Part shown: one piece after another, positions 15,268 through 22,405 of the stretch
How positions within the stretch are numbered: the first letter of the stretch is position 1
How the letters are laid out: the number at the start of each line of letters is the position of its first letter
IMG/VR virus record: IMGVR_UViG_3300042904_000455
Location: 1 to 42,241 of that record
Reading direction: 5' to 3' (one strand)
Source of the DNA: a virus
Length of the DNA stretch: 42,241 nucleotides
Made by a program: the position numbers and the translations under genes
Notes under the pieces: model-generated
Databases searched by the model: none
What the model was told of the DNA's origin: nothing
The model's input: only the letters and a program-made list of their open reading frames with translations

Positions 15268-15432
15268 CTAATCACCCTTTAAAAATAATGGCGTTCCGCC
15301 TACCCGAAATATACGCTTGTTAGAGCAAACATCACACCTAAACCGAGCGTAAAAGCTATCTATATGCTCTGACAGCTTCATATTTCTACTAATACACTTT
15401 TCGCAGACAATATCGATAATTTTTTCTTCCAT
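15268..15432 (-). CDS. Small zinc-ribbon protein
   Basis: 54 residues, in the gap between larger early genes. Starts with MEEKIIDIVCEKC; Cys10-x2-Cys13 and Cys33-x2-Cys36 (CDVC) form a likely zinc ribbon. Ends at TAG at 15268. The ribosome site is weak (GGATAA). Spacing of 9 bases to the upstream gene and 18 to the downstream gene fits the operon. Function unknown. Confidence 0.6.
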   Translation of the reverse strand: MEEKIIDIVCEKCISRNMKLSEHIDSFYARFRCDVCSNKRIFRVGGTPLFLKGD

Positions 15433-15441
15433 TTGTTTATC

Positions 15442-15966
15442 CTAAGTATACGTCAAAGGGCGCCTAACAAAAGATGGGCTTACACCTACATCCATCGATG
15501 ACATAGATTTGCTTTTTCTAAAGAACCCGTACTGGTTATCAGCATCAATGCTAATCCCGTTTGGGTGCAAACTTAATACCATGCTCTGCAAGTTATCATT
15601 TATCATCGGCAAGACATTCTTGTATAGCGCATGGAGGTCATATATCCATCCCAGCGGCAAATCGATGTTGTGATAAACAAGGTCTCTGTAGTTTAAGTCT
15701 GGCACCGATATCAAGAAGCAAGCTATTTTGACAGCATCCCATAACATCTTGATGTTAGCGGGGCAGTTATTAAGCTTATGGTCTTCTTTGTTCTTTGGCG
15801 CTTTATAGAAGTTGTAAGAGTCTAGCTTACCAAGAAACGCTAACATTCTAGGCTCATCTAAATTCTGTTCGAACATGAAGTAGCTAAACCCAGAATCTGG
15901 ATGCTCGTCAAAATAGTATCTGTTCATCTCTGAAATTGCGCTATTAAAAGCTTCTGTGTATAGCAT
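15442..15966 (-). CDS. Hypothetical early protein
   Basis: 174 residues from the ATG at 15966, which has CAGGAGAAAAC upstream; the longer frame to 16020 would overlap ssb. Aromatic-rich and soluble, with mixed helix and strand. No domain recognised. It follows ssb directly, so a role in DNA metabolism is possible but not shown. Confidence 0.65.
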   Translation of the reverse strand: MLYTEAFNSAISEMNRYYFDEHPDSGFSYFMFEQNLDEPRMLAFLGKLDSYNFYKAPKNKEDHKLNNCPANIKMLWDAVKIACFLISVPDLNYRDLVYHNIDLPLGWIYDLHALYKNVLPMINDNLQSMVLSLHPNGISIDADNQYGFFRKSKSMSSMDVGVSPSFVRRPLTYT

Positions 15967-15991
15967 GTTTTCTCCTGTATAAGGGTGGATT

Positions 15992-16408
15992 CTAAAACGG
16001 AATGTCATCATCAAAAGCATGTTCTTGAGGCGCTAAATTGCCATTAGGCTCGTCATTGCCGCCAGGTCTATCGCCCTTGCTGTCAAGCATCTGCATCTTC
16101 TCCATAACCACCTCAGTGATAGAGCGTTCTATATTGTTCTTGTCAGTGTACTTGCGCGTCTTTAGCCGCCCCTCGACGAATATCTGACTTCCTTTCTTAA
16201 GGTATTGCTCGCATATAGAGGCTAATGGACCATAAACGCTAATGTTATGCCACTCTGTTTGCTGTTTCTTCTCGCCTGTGTTTTTATCTTTCCATTCATT
16301 GGAGGTGGCTAGGCTGAAATTAGCCGCCCTATCCCCGCTTTGAAATACATTTACTTTTGGGTCGTTGCCTAGACGACCAACCAGTATTACTTTATTTATT
16401 CCGGACAT
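15992..16408 (-). CDS. ssb: Single-stranded DNA-binding protein
   Basis: 138 residues. The OB fold is recognisable from MSGINKVILVGRLGNDPKV, NFSLATSNEW, TEWHNISVYG, YLKKGSQIFVEGRL and the following strands. A short Gly/Asn/Pro linker leads to the acidic tip DDDIPF, through which bacterial-type SSB recruits partner proteins. It protects single strands in replication and recombination and probably works with the Sak4-like ATPase encoded upstream in the operon. Its start overlaps the upstream gene by 13 bases at a duplicated junction (see 16396). Confidence 0.95.
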   Translation of the reverse strand: MSGINKVILVGRLGNDPKVNVFQSGDRAANFSLATSNEWKDKNTGEKKQQTEWHNISVYGPLASICEQYLKKGSQIFVEGRLKTRKYTDKNNIERSITEVVMEKMQMLDSKGDRPGGNDEPNGNLAPQEHAFDDDIPF

Positions 16409-16653
16409 TGTTCTTTCTCCATTTCGGTTAATAGTTCTCTTGCTTTGGCTGCAAGCTGCTCTAGGTGTGACACAATATTTTCGGTTAATGACATTTCACA
16501 ACCGAAGAAAGGCTTAAATCTATCGGGCATGCTGCCAAATATGGTCTGCCTAAATTCCTCTGCAAATGTACTGCTTATATTAATAAAAAACTCAGCCCCA
16601 TCTTCCGTTGGATTCCCGTTTATGCTGAAAAAAGCTTTCTTTACTCCGGACAT
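16396..16653 (-). CDS. Hypothetical protein coupled to ssb
   Basis: 85 residues. N-terminus MSGVKKAFFSI copies the first residues of SSB, and the C-terminus ends EKEQCPE exactly like the next upstream protein. Both come from a duplicated junction sequence in which a GGAGAAAG ribosome site and ATGTCCGGA overlap the stop of the previous gene. The middle (20-60) includes a segment rich in Phe; the last 25 residues are helical. Function unknown. Confidence 0.65.
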   Translation of the reverse strand: MSGVKKAFFSINGNPTEDGAEFFINISSTFAEEFRQTIFGSMPDRFKPFFGCEMSLTENIVSHLEQLAAKARELLTEMEKEQCPE

Positions 16654-16877
16654 TGTTCTTTCTCCTGTTCCACTTTATCTTTTAATCTGCTTAACTCTAA
16701 TTGTTGCCACTCTGAAATTGTTTTCTCATAAATGGCGCATTTATCTCGAAGCCATCTATTATCAAACTCAAGGTCATTGATACGCCTGCAAAGTGAGCTA
16801 TCTTCCCTGTCCATTCGCCACTCACAGAACAGCCACGTTAAAAACACACCCGTTAAAAAGCTTAAAATCATTCCCAT
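16641..16877 (-). CDS. Membrane-anchored coiled-coil protein
   Basis: 78 residues: one membrane segment at about 2-17 (ILSFLTGVFLTWLF), then a charged helix likely to form a coiled coil (25-75). The layout resembles a small inner-membrane-anchored rod. It overlaps the downstream gene by 13 bases and touches the upstream gene. Function unknown. Confidence 0.6.
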   Translation of the reverse strand: MGMILSFLTGVFLTWLFCEWRMDREDSSLCRRINDLEFDNRWLRDKCAIYEKTISEWQQLELSRLKDKVEQEKEQCPE

Positions 16878-17713
16878 TAATCTTTCTCCTGTAGGCTGGC
16901 TAGGTATTCTAGTTTTTGTTTTATTTTTTCGTCATGCCTGCGCACTTCAAAAATGGCAAATTCTCTTTCCTTTTGAGAAATAAGAGGGCTATTAGACTGA
17001 TCAACCAAAGAGCGACGCAATTCAAATAAGAACCATATATCCTCCGCTGTAACCTTTTCGCGCACCCCGTCTGCGCGCTCCTCTTTTGGCTCTTCTGGCG
17101 GGAAGCAGAATTGGCATTCTTTATTGTTGCATTCTTTGGGCATGGGGTCGCGCCACATTATCTCTTTCAGATGTCGCCTCTCATAAAAACACACCATCTT
17201 CTTCTCTAACCATTCTTCGTCTACCTCGTCAGCTATTATAGTATGCGGCTGCACAAATATTCCTTGCCACTGGCATTTTGTACATGTATAAAAATCAGAG
17301 TGGATATCTTTTAGATCCGCCTTTATTAAATCTTTAGAATGACAATATGGGCACGATACATCTTCACTGAATGTTTTAAACCAATCTTTGCTGCCCTCAA
17401 TAAAGGCTGCTGGCTTCTCTCCTATCTTGCTACGCTGCCTATTAATATCCTCGACGTCTTCCTTGTTTCTTTTATAGCAAGGCAGCCATTCCTCATAGAC
17501 CACCCCGTCTTTTTCGACGATCCAGTCGTTTGCCGTGAAGTCTTCTCTTGTAAAAATGGGCTCTACCCAATCTTGATCCCATCTAAAATCGCTCATCTGC
17601 AAAAAATAACAATCTATACCGCTATCAAAAATAAAAGAATATACAAGCTCTTTATCTGATTGATAAGCCACCCCACCATCCATAATCATGTCAATAGCTT
17701 CGTGATATTTCAT
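16877..17713 (-). CDS. DUF2829-like N-terminus fused to zinc-ribbon region
   Basis: 278 residues. Residues 1-70 follow the DUF2829 (Thoeris anti-defence 2-like) layout: MKYHEAIDMIMDGG at the start, several aromatic residues, then FTANDWIVE. Residues about 118-155 hold SCPYC...CTKC, a zinc ribbon, and CNNKECQFC near 205 adds more Cys. The C-terminus is a helical charged tail. DUF2829 proteins are common in phages; a few are known to bind cyclic nucleotides, but that function is not shown for this protein. The fusion is unusual. Confidence 0.6.
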   Translation of the reverse strand: MKYHEAIDMIMDGGVAYQSDKELVYSFIFDSGIDCYFLQMSDFRWDQDWVEPIFTREDFTANDWIVEKDGVVYEEWLPCYKRNKEDVEDINRQRSKIGEKPAAFIEGSKDWFKTFSEDVSCPYCHSKDLIKADLKDIHSDFYTCTKCQWQGIFVQPHTIIADEVDEEWLEKKMVCFYERRHLKEIMWRDPMPKECNNKECQFCFPPEEPKEERADGVREKVTAEDIWFLFELRRSLVDQSNSPLISQKEREFAIFEVRRHDEKIKQKLEYLASLQEKD

Positions 17714-17988
17714 CTAAACCACTCCTTTATTCGTTGCCATAAACTTTTATTTTTACTTTCTGGCGCATAAAATACTTCTTCATAGTGTTTATTATATAAA
17801 GCGTCTCCCACAAGACCCTCAATGTGAAAATTGACATCCACAACAGCTTTAGGCAAAGACAGCCTTTCTTCCTCTGTCATATTCCGCATATTCTCATAGG
17901 TTGGCGGTAAGCTGCTTAAATAACGTTCTTTGCAACATTCACAATCACCCCATCTCTCAGGGCTATTCCAACAATACTCGCAATGCAT
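17710..17988 (-). CDS. Small Cys-rich early protein
   Basis: 92 residues; the ATG at 17988 follows GGGG. Cys3, Cys6, Cys16, Cys18 and Cys19 near the N-terminus may bind zinc. The rest is helical and ends basic (WQRIKEWFR). It overlaps the downstream gene by 4 bases. Function unknown. Confidence 0.6.
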   Translation of the reverse strand: MHCEYCWNSPERWGDCECCKERYLSSLPPTYENMRNMTEEERLSLPKAVVDVNFHIEGLVGDALYNKHYEEVFYAPESKNKSLWQRIKEWFR

Positions 17989-18010
17989 CACACACCCCTA
18001 TCATTAAAAA

Positions 18011-18041
18011 TAGCAGAGTGCTATAATAAGCCACTCTGCTA
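18011..18041 (-). terminator. Intrinsic terminator inside the early operon
   Basis: Read on the - strand, a perfect 10-bp stem (TAGCAGAGTG with CACTCTGCTA) and an 11-base loop are followed by TTTTTAAT. It lies 12 bases after the small gene at 18054, so it should end or reduce transcription of the upstream half of the early operon unless antitermination occurs. Confidence 0.85.
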
Positions 18042-18053
18042 TCACATTAACGC

Positions 18054-18233
18054 TTACTTACTCGCATCATCTGTTTGCTGAGTTGCATGTGCTTGCTCGT
18101 AAGTTTGTGCAGGCGTATCATTATCATGATTTCCGTAATGAGTACCAAAAATCATACCAAGGGTCGCTGAGCCAGCTGCAATTGCTAACAACAACACTAA
18201 CCCGACTAGACCTGCTTGTTTTTTCATAGACAT
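18054..18233 (-). CDS. Small single-pass membrane or secreted protein
   Basis: 59 residues: MSMKKQ, then a hydrophobic segment at about 7-30 (LVGLVLLLAIAAGSATLGM), then a polar, acidic, Gln/Thr-rich tail. The layout is that of a signal-anchored microprotein with its tail outside the cytoplasm. AGGAGA ribosome site. It lies immediately before the operon's intrinsic terminator. Possibly a superinfection or envelope-modifying protein, but this is only a guess from topology. Confidence 0.6.
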   Translation of the reverse strand: MSMKKQAGLVGLVLLLAIAAGSATLGMIFGTHYGNHDNDTPAQTYEQAHATQQTDDASK

Positions 18234-18317
18234 AAATATCTCCTAAATTTACATTAAATTGCTGGTTTCCCAGCCCATGTGTACAGCACCATTGCCGTAT
18301 ACTCCGTTGGCTTACGC

Positions 18318-18716
18318 TCATTCTGTTGGCTTTTGTGAGCCCTTATATTGTTTTATCGCTTTTATCAAATTATCTTTACCGGAATCAATTCCCCTAAAAT
18401 CAGGCCGAGGATTCCCTCTTAAATTTGAGCCCAAAAGTAGTGCGTCGCTGATTAAACCATCTATTAATTTATCTATCTCTTCAATTGTCATTTCGCCCTC
18501 AGCACTTTCCATTTTGGAAACAACTGGCTCTGCGCGGCGATTCCATTTTTGTTTTACACCTTCCATTACATCTTTTATAGATGAGCCATGGTTCGACATA
18601 GAAGAGCCGCATGCGCATTCAACAATCGCTTCATAATATTTGTGCCATCCTATCTGGGTGCCAAGAGGGCCCTCTATATCATCATTCCCACAATGCGCAC
18701 ACGGTTTAAGCTCCAT
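18318..18716 (-). CDS. Lar-like zinc-finger protein, longer form
   Basis: 132 residues. Residues 1-60 match the Lar restriction-alleviation family layout: LKPCAHCGN (Cys6, Cys9), then ECACG, then KQKWNRRA. A second helical domain (about 75-132) not usual for the family follows. The start overlaps the previous gene's stop by 11 bases. With the 15052 gene, the phage carries two Lar-like proteins, which hints at anti-restriction function. Confidence 0.75.
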   Translation of the reverse strand: MELKPCAHCGNDDIEGPLGTQIGWHKYYEAIVECACGSSMSNHGSSIKDVMEGVKQKWNRRAEPVVSKMESAEGEMTIEEIDKLIDGLISDALLLGSNLRGNPRPDFRGIDSGKDNLIKAIKQYKGSQKPTE

Positions 18717-19062
18717 CTTTCACCTCTGGCAATGGCGGTATGGGCATCCAGTGAGTTACGTCCGAGACAGTATACTTATCTGAATAAGTTTCAAACAATT
18801 CATCACCTTTGTTAAAGTTACCTCTAAAAATAACCCTTTCCACAAAGTCGTTTGCGCTAAACAAAATATCTTGCCCATCTTCCGGCAACCTATCACCAAC
18901 CGCCACCCACTGCGGCGCTTCGGGCTGGGCGTTGAACCACTTTAATACATCATCCCAGCCATTAATATCGTATAATTTAGACTTTCCTTTATTGAAGCAA
19001 TTGTTGATTCTATTGCCAAAATGGTATAGCTCATCCAAACTAATCAGTACTTTTTTAGTCAT
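18706..19062 (-). CDS. DUF551-containing protein
   Basis: 118 residues. The second half carries the DUF551 signature: WVAVGDRLPEDGQDILFS near residues 52-69 and VTHWMPIPPLPE near the end. DUF551 proteins are frequent in phage and prophage early operons; their function is unknown. The N-terminal 45 residues are helical. Overlaps its neighbours by 8-11 bases on both sides. Confidence 0.8.
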   Translation of the reverse strand: MTKKVLISLDELYHFGNRINNCFNKGKSKLYDINGWDDVLKWFNAQPEAPQWVAVGDRLPEDGQDILFSANDFVERVIFRGNFNKGDELFETYSDKYTVSDVTHWMPIPPLPEVKDGA

Positions 19063-19516
19063 TGGCAGCCCCCAATAGCGCAGGGTGTTCGAATCTGTTG
19101 CCTATTATTTTTAATTTTAAGTTACCTCCAGCGTAAAATAAAGACATTTTTGACTTTGAATCGTTGCGAGAATCTTTTATAACCTTCAAGGCAAAGGCGC
19201 AATTAGATGTATCCCAATAAATATAAGCAACCCCGTCGAAGTCAATTCCATAGCGGTCTTTATACGCGTATTGACACACATCGCCATCCCAAATTTCCTT
19301 GCCCTCGCAGTCTAATAGGCCTGTAAATTGCATTAAAATAGGCTCTTCCTTCCTCCACGAGGGCAAATCATCATGTATTTCATGCCTGTGGTGCTCATTA
19401 GCAAATAGCCGCAAGCAATTTGGCTTACCATCTGAGCCAAAAGACATTCCCTCCACCTCAAATATTCTTTTTGACAACCAAGATACAAAAACCCTAAACT
19501 TAATCTGCCTATTCAT
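19055..19516 (-). CDS. YopX family protein
   Basis: 153 residues. Family landmarks: N-terminal NRQIKFRVF, the central LMQFTGLLDCEGKEIWDGD, and the C-terminal IIGNRFEHPALL. The YopX fold is a small beta-barrel-like domain found in phages and prophages; its biochemical role is not established. ATGA overlap with the gene upstream indicates coupled translation. Confidence 0.85.
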   Translation of the reverse strand: MNRQIKFRVFVSWLSKRIFEVEGMSFGSDGKPNCLRLFANEHHRHEIHDDLPSWRKEEPILMQFTGLLDCEGKEIWDGDVCQYAYKDRYGIDFDGVAYIYWDTSNCAFALKVIKDSRNDSKSKMSLFYAGGNLKLKIIGNRFEHPALLGAAND

Positions 19517-19770
19517 CCTCTCAACTCCTTAATCTTCTCAATCAGCTTCCTTCTAGACTCAAGATGCGCCTCTCCACGCGCCCTCATCTCATCGCTGCCT
19601 TGAGCAGCACAGAGCCACCAAGCTTTAGACGATAAATCATCAACCAGACTTATTATATCGTCATTCTCTACATCATTAGCACTTTCTATCAAGTAGTCTT
19701 TGTGAGCCTCTGAAATACCCATCATATCCATTAAATCAATTCTTGCTTGTAATTCTTTATGCATTATCAT
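19513..19770 (-). CDS. Hypothetical early protein coupled to csrA
   Basis: 85 residues, all helical and charged, with ATGA overlaps at both ends (to csrA upstream and YopX downstream). The middle contains KAWWLCAAQGSDEMRARGEAH. No family recognised. Confidence 0.6.
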   Translation of the reverse strand: MIMHKELQARIDLMDMMGISEAHKDYLIESANDVENDDIISLVDDLSSKAWWLCAAQGSDEMRARGEAHLESRRKLIEKIKELRG

Positions 19771-19955
19771 TTCTTATCTCTTTGCTTATCTTCCCAAATT
19801 TCCCGTCTATCAACCCCTATTTCCTTGGGCGCCTCGACCTCCAATCTGACAAGGCCATTCTTGTCAACGCTCTTGACTGTAACCTCTACGTTGTCATCTA
19901 TGATGATAGACTCGCCGCAGTATCTTCCTAAAACTAAGCGCCCTTTTTCTTGCAT
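19767..19955 (-). CDS. csrA: CsrA-family RNA-binding regulator
   Basis: 62 residues with a clear ribosome site (AGGAG). After a 5-residue N-terminal extension comes the CsrA fold: LVLGRYCGESIIID (Arg11 corresponds to E. coli Arg6), then VEVTVKSVDKNGLVRLEVEA, then PKEIGVDRREIWE (Arg50 corresponds to the RNA-contacting Arg44). CsrA dimers bind ANGGA motifs in RNA hairpins, often over ribosome sites, and change translation and stability. Both key Arg residues are kept, so RNA binding is likely. It could act on host mRNAs or on the phage's own ACGGA-containing leaders. Phage-encoded copies are uncommon. Confidence 0.9.
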   Translation of the reverse strand: MQEKGRLVLGRYCGESIIIDDNVEVTVKSVDKNGLVRLEVEAPKEIGVDRREIWEDKQRDKK

Positions 19956-19964
19956 TTCTAACTC

Positions 19965-20960
19965 CTATTCCTTAGTTATACCCAGTAATTTAGCCATTCC
20001 TTCATCCCATTGCGGCGGAACTGTAAACCAATCGTATTCTCCGGCATATTTATCGCAAAGTTTATCCCAGCTAAATTTTAATCTATCTACAACTTCTAGC
20101 CAGTCGCCACCTTGACACTCATCATCAGAATCAAATCTATTGTACTCGTTCCGTATCTCGGTAGCCTCGATGAGAAATTTAGACCTAACATCTTCAAAAA
20201 CCTCTTTAGTAACACCATCCGGCAAAGCAGGCTTAGGCGCTTGCGCTGGTTTAATTTCAGGTTTAACAACCTCAACACCAGTTTCCAGCCATTCCAATAT
20301 TTTCTTGCCCACCTCTTCATTCAATGGTTGCGGAATGTCAACATTACTAAACATGGCCGTTCTGTCTTTAGAGCAAGTAAAATTGTGATTTTGGTCTATA
20401 TCAAACACGATTGTAAACTCGTACTCCACACCATCACGTTGAGTCGGAGCCATGCCCACTTTCACAGGAGCCTGTTTACCCTTGTCATTAGTGCCCATTT
20501 CATAGGCGGTCTTTGTGCGCATAGTAACTATAATGTGAGTTTGCGCTGATATCATACGGTTAATTAAGGCGTCGTGGTGAGGCGTAACCTTGCCCCAAGC
20601 GGTGTAGCTATTACCCCCCGCTTTAGATACAGCATCAACCATGCTAAGGCAACCGCCCGCGCCATTCCACTCATGACTTAGTGAGTCAATAATAATGCAC
20701 TCATAGCCCGCTTTCTCAACGGTATCGATTGCCTGCATATATCGCTGAGGAGAGTATGGAGCCGTTAGCTCTAACACATCATACTCGGGGAAATGGTCTG
20801 AATAGAGGCTTGCAGAGCCACACTCAGTGTCAATAACACATACTTTCTTACACATAGAGAAAGCTAATGTTAATGCTGAATAGGTCTTGCCACTACCTGA
20901 TATGCCAGCTAAAGCAATCTTTAGCTTCTGTTTCTTTTTCTGTGCACGTTCAATTTTCAT
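19965..20960 (-). CDS. Sak4-like RecA-fold ATPase (phage recombination)
   Basis: 331 residues. Walker A is AGISGSGKT at 18-26 and Walker B is CIIID at 88-92, followed by SLSHEW; the core up to about 215 has the compact RecA/AAA_24 layout of Sak4-type phage recombination ATPases. The C-terminal third is helical and acidic. Sak4 proteins promote single-strand annealing or strand exchange together with SSB, which is also encoded in this operon. The start follows the repeated AACAACGGAGAT leader and overlaps the upstream microprotein (ATGA). Confidence 0.8.
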   Translation of the reverse strand: MKIERAQKKKQKLKIALAGISGSGKTYSALTLAFSMCKKVCVIDTECGSASLYSDHFPEYDVLELTAPYSPQRYMQAIDTVEKAGYECIIIDSLSHEWNGAGGCLSMVDAVSKAGGNSYTAWGKVTPHHDALINRMISAQTHIIVTMRTKTAYEMGTNDKGKQAPVKVGMAPTQRDGVEYEFTIVFDIDQNHNFTCSKDRTAMFSNVDIPQPLNEEVGKKILEWLETGVEVVKPEIKPAQAPKPALPDGVTKEVFEDVRSKFLIEATEIRNEYNRFDSDDECQGGDWLEVVDRLKFSWDKLCDKYAGEYDWFTVPPQWDEGMAKLLGITKE

Positions 20961-21112
20961 CTTTCATCTCCGTTGTTGCAAATGGTTTGTACTTTACACG
21001 TTTCTTGCGAAACATGCGCTTCCCGCTCTTGCGAAGCAGCATGCTGCACCACAAAAAAAATAGGAATAAGAAAAGGTAATGCCAACAAAATGCTTTTTAA
21101 CATAAACTTCAT
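20957..21112 (-). CDS. Membrane microprotein
   Basis: 51 residues: hydrophobic segment at about 5-23 (LKSILLALPFLIPIFFVV), then a polar tail with two Cys (positions 39 and 45) that would lie outside the cytoplasm. Start set by CGGAG within the repeated AACAACGGAGAT leader; stop overlaps the ATPase start. One of a run of membrane microproteins in this operon. Function unknown. Confidence 0.6.
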   Translation of the reverse strand: MKFMLKSILLALPFLIPIFFVVQHAASQEREAHVSQETCKVQTICNNGDER

Positions 21113-21131
21113 CTCCGTTGTTAAAATAAAC

Positions 21132-21329
21132 TTAAAACCAAATTTTCACCAAGGCAGTTATTCCTAACAGCAAAACAACTATCGCAAAAAACAAGCCACT
21201 TAGCGCCGCAAAAACCTCAGCGCCCTTGTCGCAGTCATTTGCTTCACACAAGACATACGCAATGCTGCTTGCAAGAAATGCCACCGTAAAAGTAAGGCAG
21301 AACTTTAAAATAATAATCATAGAACCCAT
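21132..21329 (-). CDS. Two-segment membrane microprotein, paralogue A
   Basis: 65 residues from the ATG at 21329, placed by the AACAACGGAGAT leader; the longer frame lacks a ribosome site and overlaps the next gene. Two membrane segments at about 5-26 and 38-62, with an acidic loop containing CEANDCDKGAE. It resembles the next protein in loop position, spacing and the last residues (IWF), so the two look like an old tandem duplication. Holin-like in size, but in the early operon. Confidence 0.6.
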   Translation of the reverse strand: MGSMIIILKFCLTFTVAFLASSIAYVLCEANDCDKGAEVFAALSGLFFAIVVLLLGITALVKIWF

Positions 21330-21349
21330 CTCCGTTGTTAAACAATAAT

Positions 21350-21535
21350 CTAAAACCAAATTGCCTCTACCCCAAGAATGCTTAAGCCAATCAACATAAG
21401 CCCCAAGCATATTATAATGCCGCCAACACATAACTCAGCCCATTTATCTGAGTCCATGCAGAGGCATACCATGTGCCCGACGATAAAAATCATAAAAGGT
21501 ATTAAAAGGCTTAAAGTAAGCTTAGCAACTAACAT
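21350..21535 (-). CDS. Two-segment membrane microprotein, paralogue B
   Basis: 61 residues, two membrane segments at about 5-26 and 34-58 joined by CMDSDKWAELC. Shares the pattern LC...D..DK.AE...G and the ending IWF with paralogue A. ATG lies directly after the upstream stop codon (TAGATG), so translation is probably coupled. Function unknown. Confidence 0.6.
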   Translation of the reverse strand: MLVAKLTLSLLIPFMIFIVGHMVCLCMDSDKWAELCVGGIIICLGLMLIGLSILGVEAIWF

Positions 21536-21652
21536 CTAATTATAAACCCCAACAGCCCACCAAATAGCATATACAGCTACAATTATTATCGTAACCAACA
21601 TGCCGTAGTACGTTATATCATTAAACAGCTCTTTCTTCTTGCGTGATAACAT
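21536..21652 (-). CDS. Single-pass membrane microprotein
   Basis: 38 residues: basic N-terminus (SRKKKE), one membrane segment at about 15-36 (YGMLVTIIIVAVYAIWWAVG). The positive-inside rule places the N-terminus in the cytoplasm. Packed between two other microprotein genes with gaps of one base, which supports it as a real gene despite its length. Confidence 0.55.
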   Translation of the reverse strand: MLSRKKKELFNDITYYGMLVTIIIVAVYAIWWAVGVYN

Positions 21653-21653
21653 A

Positions 21654-21818
21654 TTACATCCCCGCTAACCATAGAAGCTCTTTAAGCAGTAATCCAGCCG
21701 AAAGAACCACGGCATTTACAATCAATATCCTTTTCAGCCACGAAACCATGAGCAAATCAAACCGCCTCCAGTTAACCAGTTTTGATTCTTCATCTATAAT
21801 CTTAATTTCCGTTCTCAT
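21654..21818 (-). CDS. Small membrane-associated protein
   Basis: 54 residues. Acidic N-terminus, then a hydrophobic stretch at about 31-52 (ILIVNAVVLSAGLLLKELLW). GGGAG ribosome site. Lies one base from the next gene. No family recognised. Confidence 0.55.
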   Translation of the reverse strand: MRTEIKIIDEESKLVNWRRFDLLMVSWLKRILIVNAVVLSAGLLLKELLWLAGM

Positions 21819-21866
21819 TTATTACTCCCTTTAAAGTTTAACTTATTCGTTATGCCATCTGTATTC

Positions 21867-21998
21867 TTAGCTGTCATCTTGGCTCTGATCGTAACTATCA
21901 TCGTGCGACAACGTGCCGCCATACACAGTACCACCCACTTGACTGCCAAATTCATTCATAATTTCTAGCTTATCATCATAATCCATAAATTCACTCAT
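21867..21998 (-). CDS. Small acidic protein
   Basis: 43 residues, strongly acidic (MSEFMDYDDKLEIMNEF and SHDDSYDQSQDD), soluble, with a strong AAGGAG ribosome site. It overlaps the upstream gene by 8 bases. Such small acidic phage proteins often mimic DNA or inhibit host enzymes, but nothing specific identifies this one. Confidence 0.55.
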   Translation of the reverse strand: MSEFMDYDDKLEIMNEFGSQVGGTVYGGTLSHDDSYDQSQDDS

Positions 21999-22260
21999 TT
22001 TCTTCAACTCCTTGCAGATTAACTAAATCAACCGAATCATAAATAATCTCTTCTCGAACGTAATCAACTTGCCTTATGTAAAATAAGGCCGAGACGTGTT
22101 GACGCACAGGAACATTTATTAAAGCGCCAAACATATAATGAACCTTCTTCACCATTTCATCCACGGCGTAATCATATCCAACCTTAGCCGCGTCTAAAGT
22201 AGCAAATTGGATCTCCACTTTATCAACATGATTACAGACATAATACATCTTAGCCATCAT
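21991..22260 (-). CDS. First gene of the long early operon, unknown
   Basis: 89 residues from the ATG at 22260, placed after the AACAACGGAGAT leader. Soluble alpha/beta sequence starting MMAKMYYVCNHVDKVEIQF. Because it lies first behind a near-consensus promoter it should be made earliest and strongly, like host-takeover genes. No family recognised. Confidence 0.65.
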   Translation of the reverse strand: MMAKMYYVCNHVDKVEIQFATLDAAKVGYDYAVDEMVKKVHYMFGALINVPVRQHVSALFYIRQVDYVREEIIYDSVDLVNLQGVEENE

Positions 22261-22288
22261 TTCATCTCCGTTGTTAGTAAGTGTTAGT

Positions 22289-22317
22289 AGTATAACCCAT
22301 GATTTCATAGATGTCAA
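22289..22317 (-). promoter_or_regulatory. Early promoter with operator half-site, - strand
   Basis: Read on the - strand: TTGACA (22312-22317), a 17-base spacer, TATACT (22289-22294). The spacer contains TGAAATCAT (22299-22307), the same half-site found in three other promoters here. It drives the long early operon and lies back to back with the + strand Cro-like promoter. Confidence 0.85.
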
Positions 22318-22351
22318 GCAAATTTATAAAAAATATTGCATTTATGCTTTA

Positions 22352-22374
22352 TCTGTCTGAAATCATGCTATACT
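22352..22374 (+). promoter_or_regulatory. Divergent promoter for the Cro-like gene, with operator
   Basis: TATACT (22369-22374) is a good -10, while the -35 is poor. TGAAATCAT (22358-22366) lies just upstream and forms an inverted pair with the copy at 22299-22307, 50 bases away. A regulator bound to both would control the divergent units together. A weak -35 suggests activation or low basal use. Confidence 0.6.
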
Positions 22375-22405
22375 ATTCAGTAATGTTAATTAAAGAGGCA
22401 AGAAG

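Noticed and set aside
18124-18321. 65-codon open frame on the - strand at 18.1-18.3 kb
   Set aside because: It overlaps the 59-residue membrane protein, which has the better ribosome site and a plausible signal-anchor topology.
20112-20549. 145-codon open frame on the + strand across the ATPase gene
   Set aside because: Shadow of the Walker A/B-containing gene on the - strand; unlikely residue composition.
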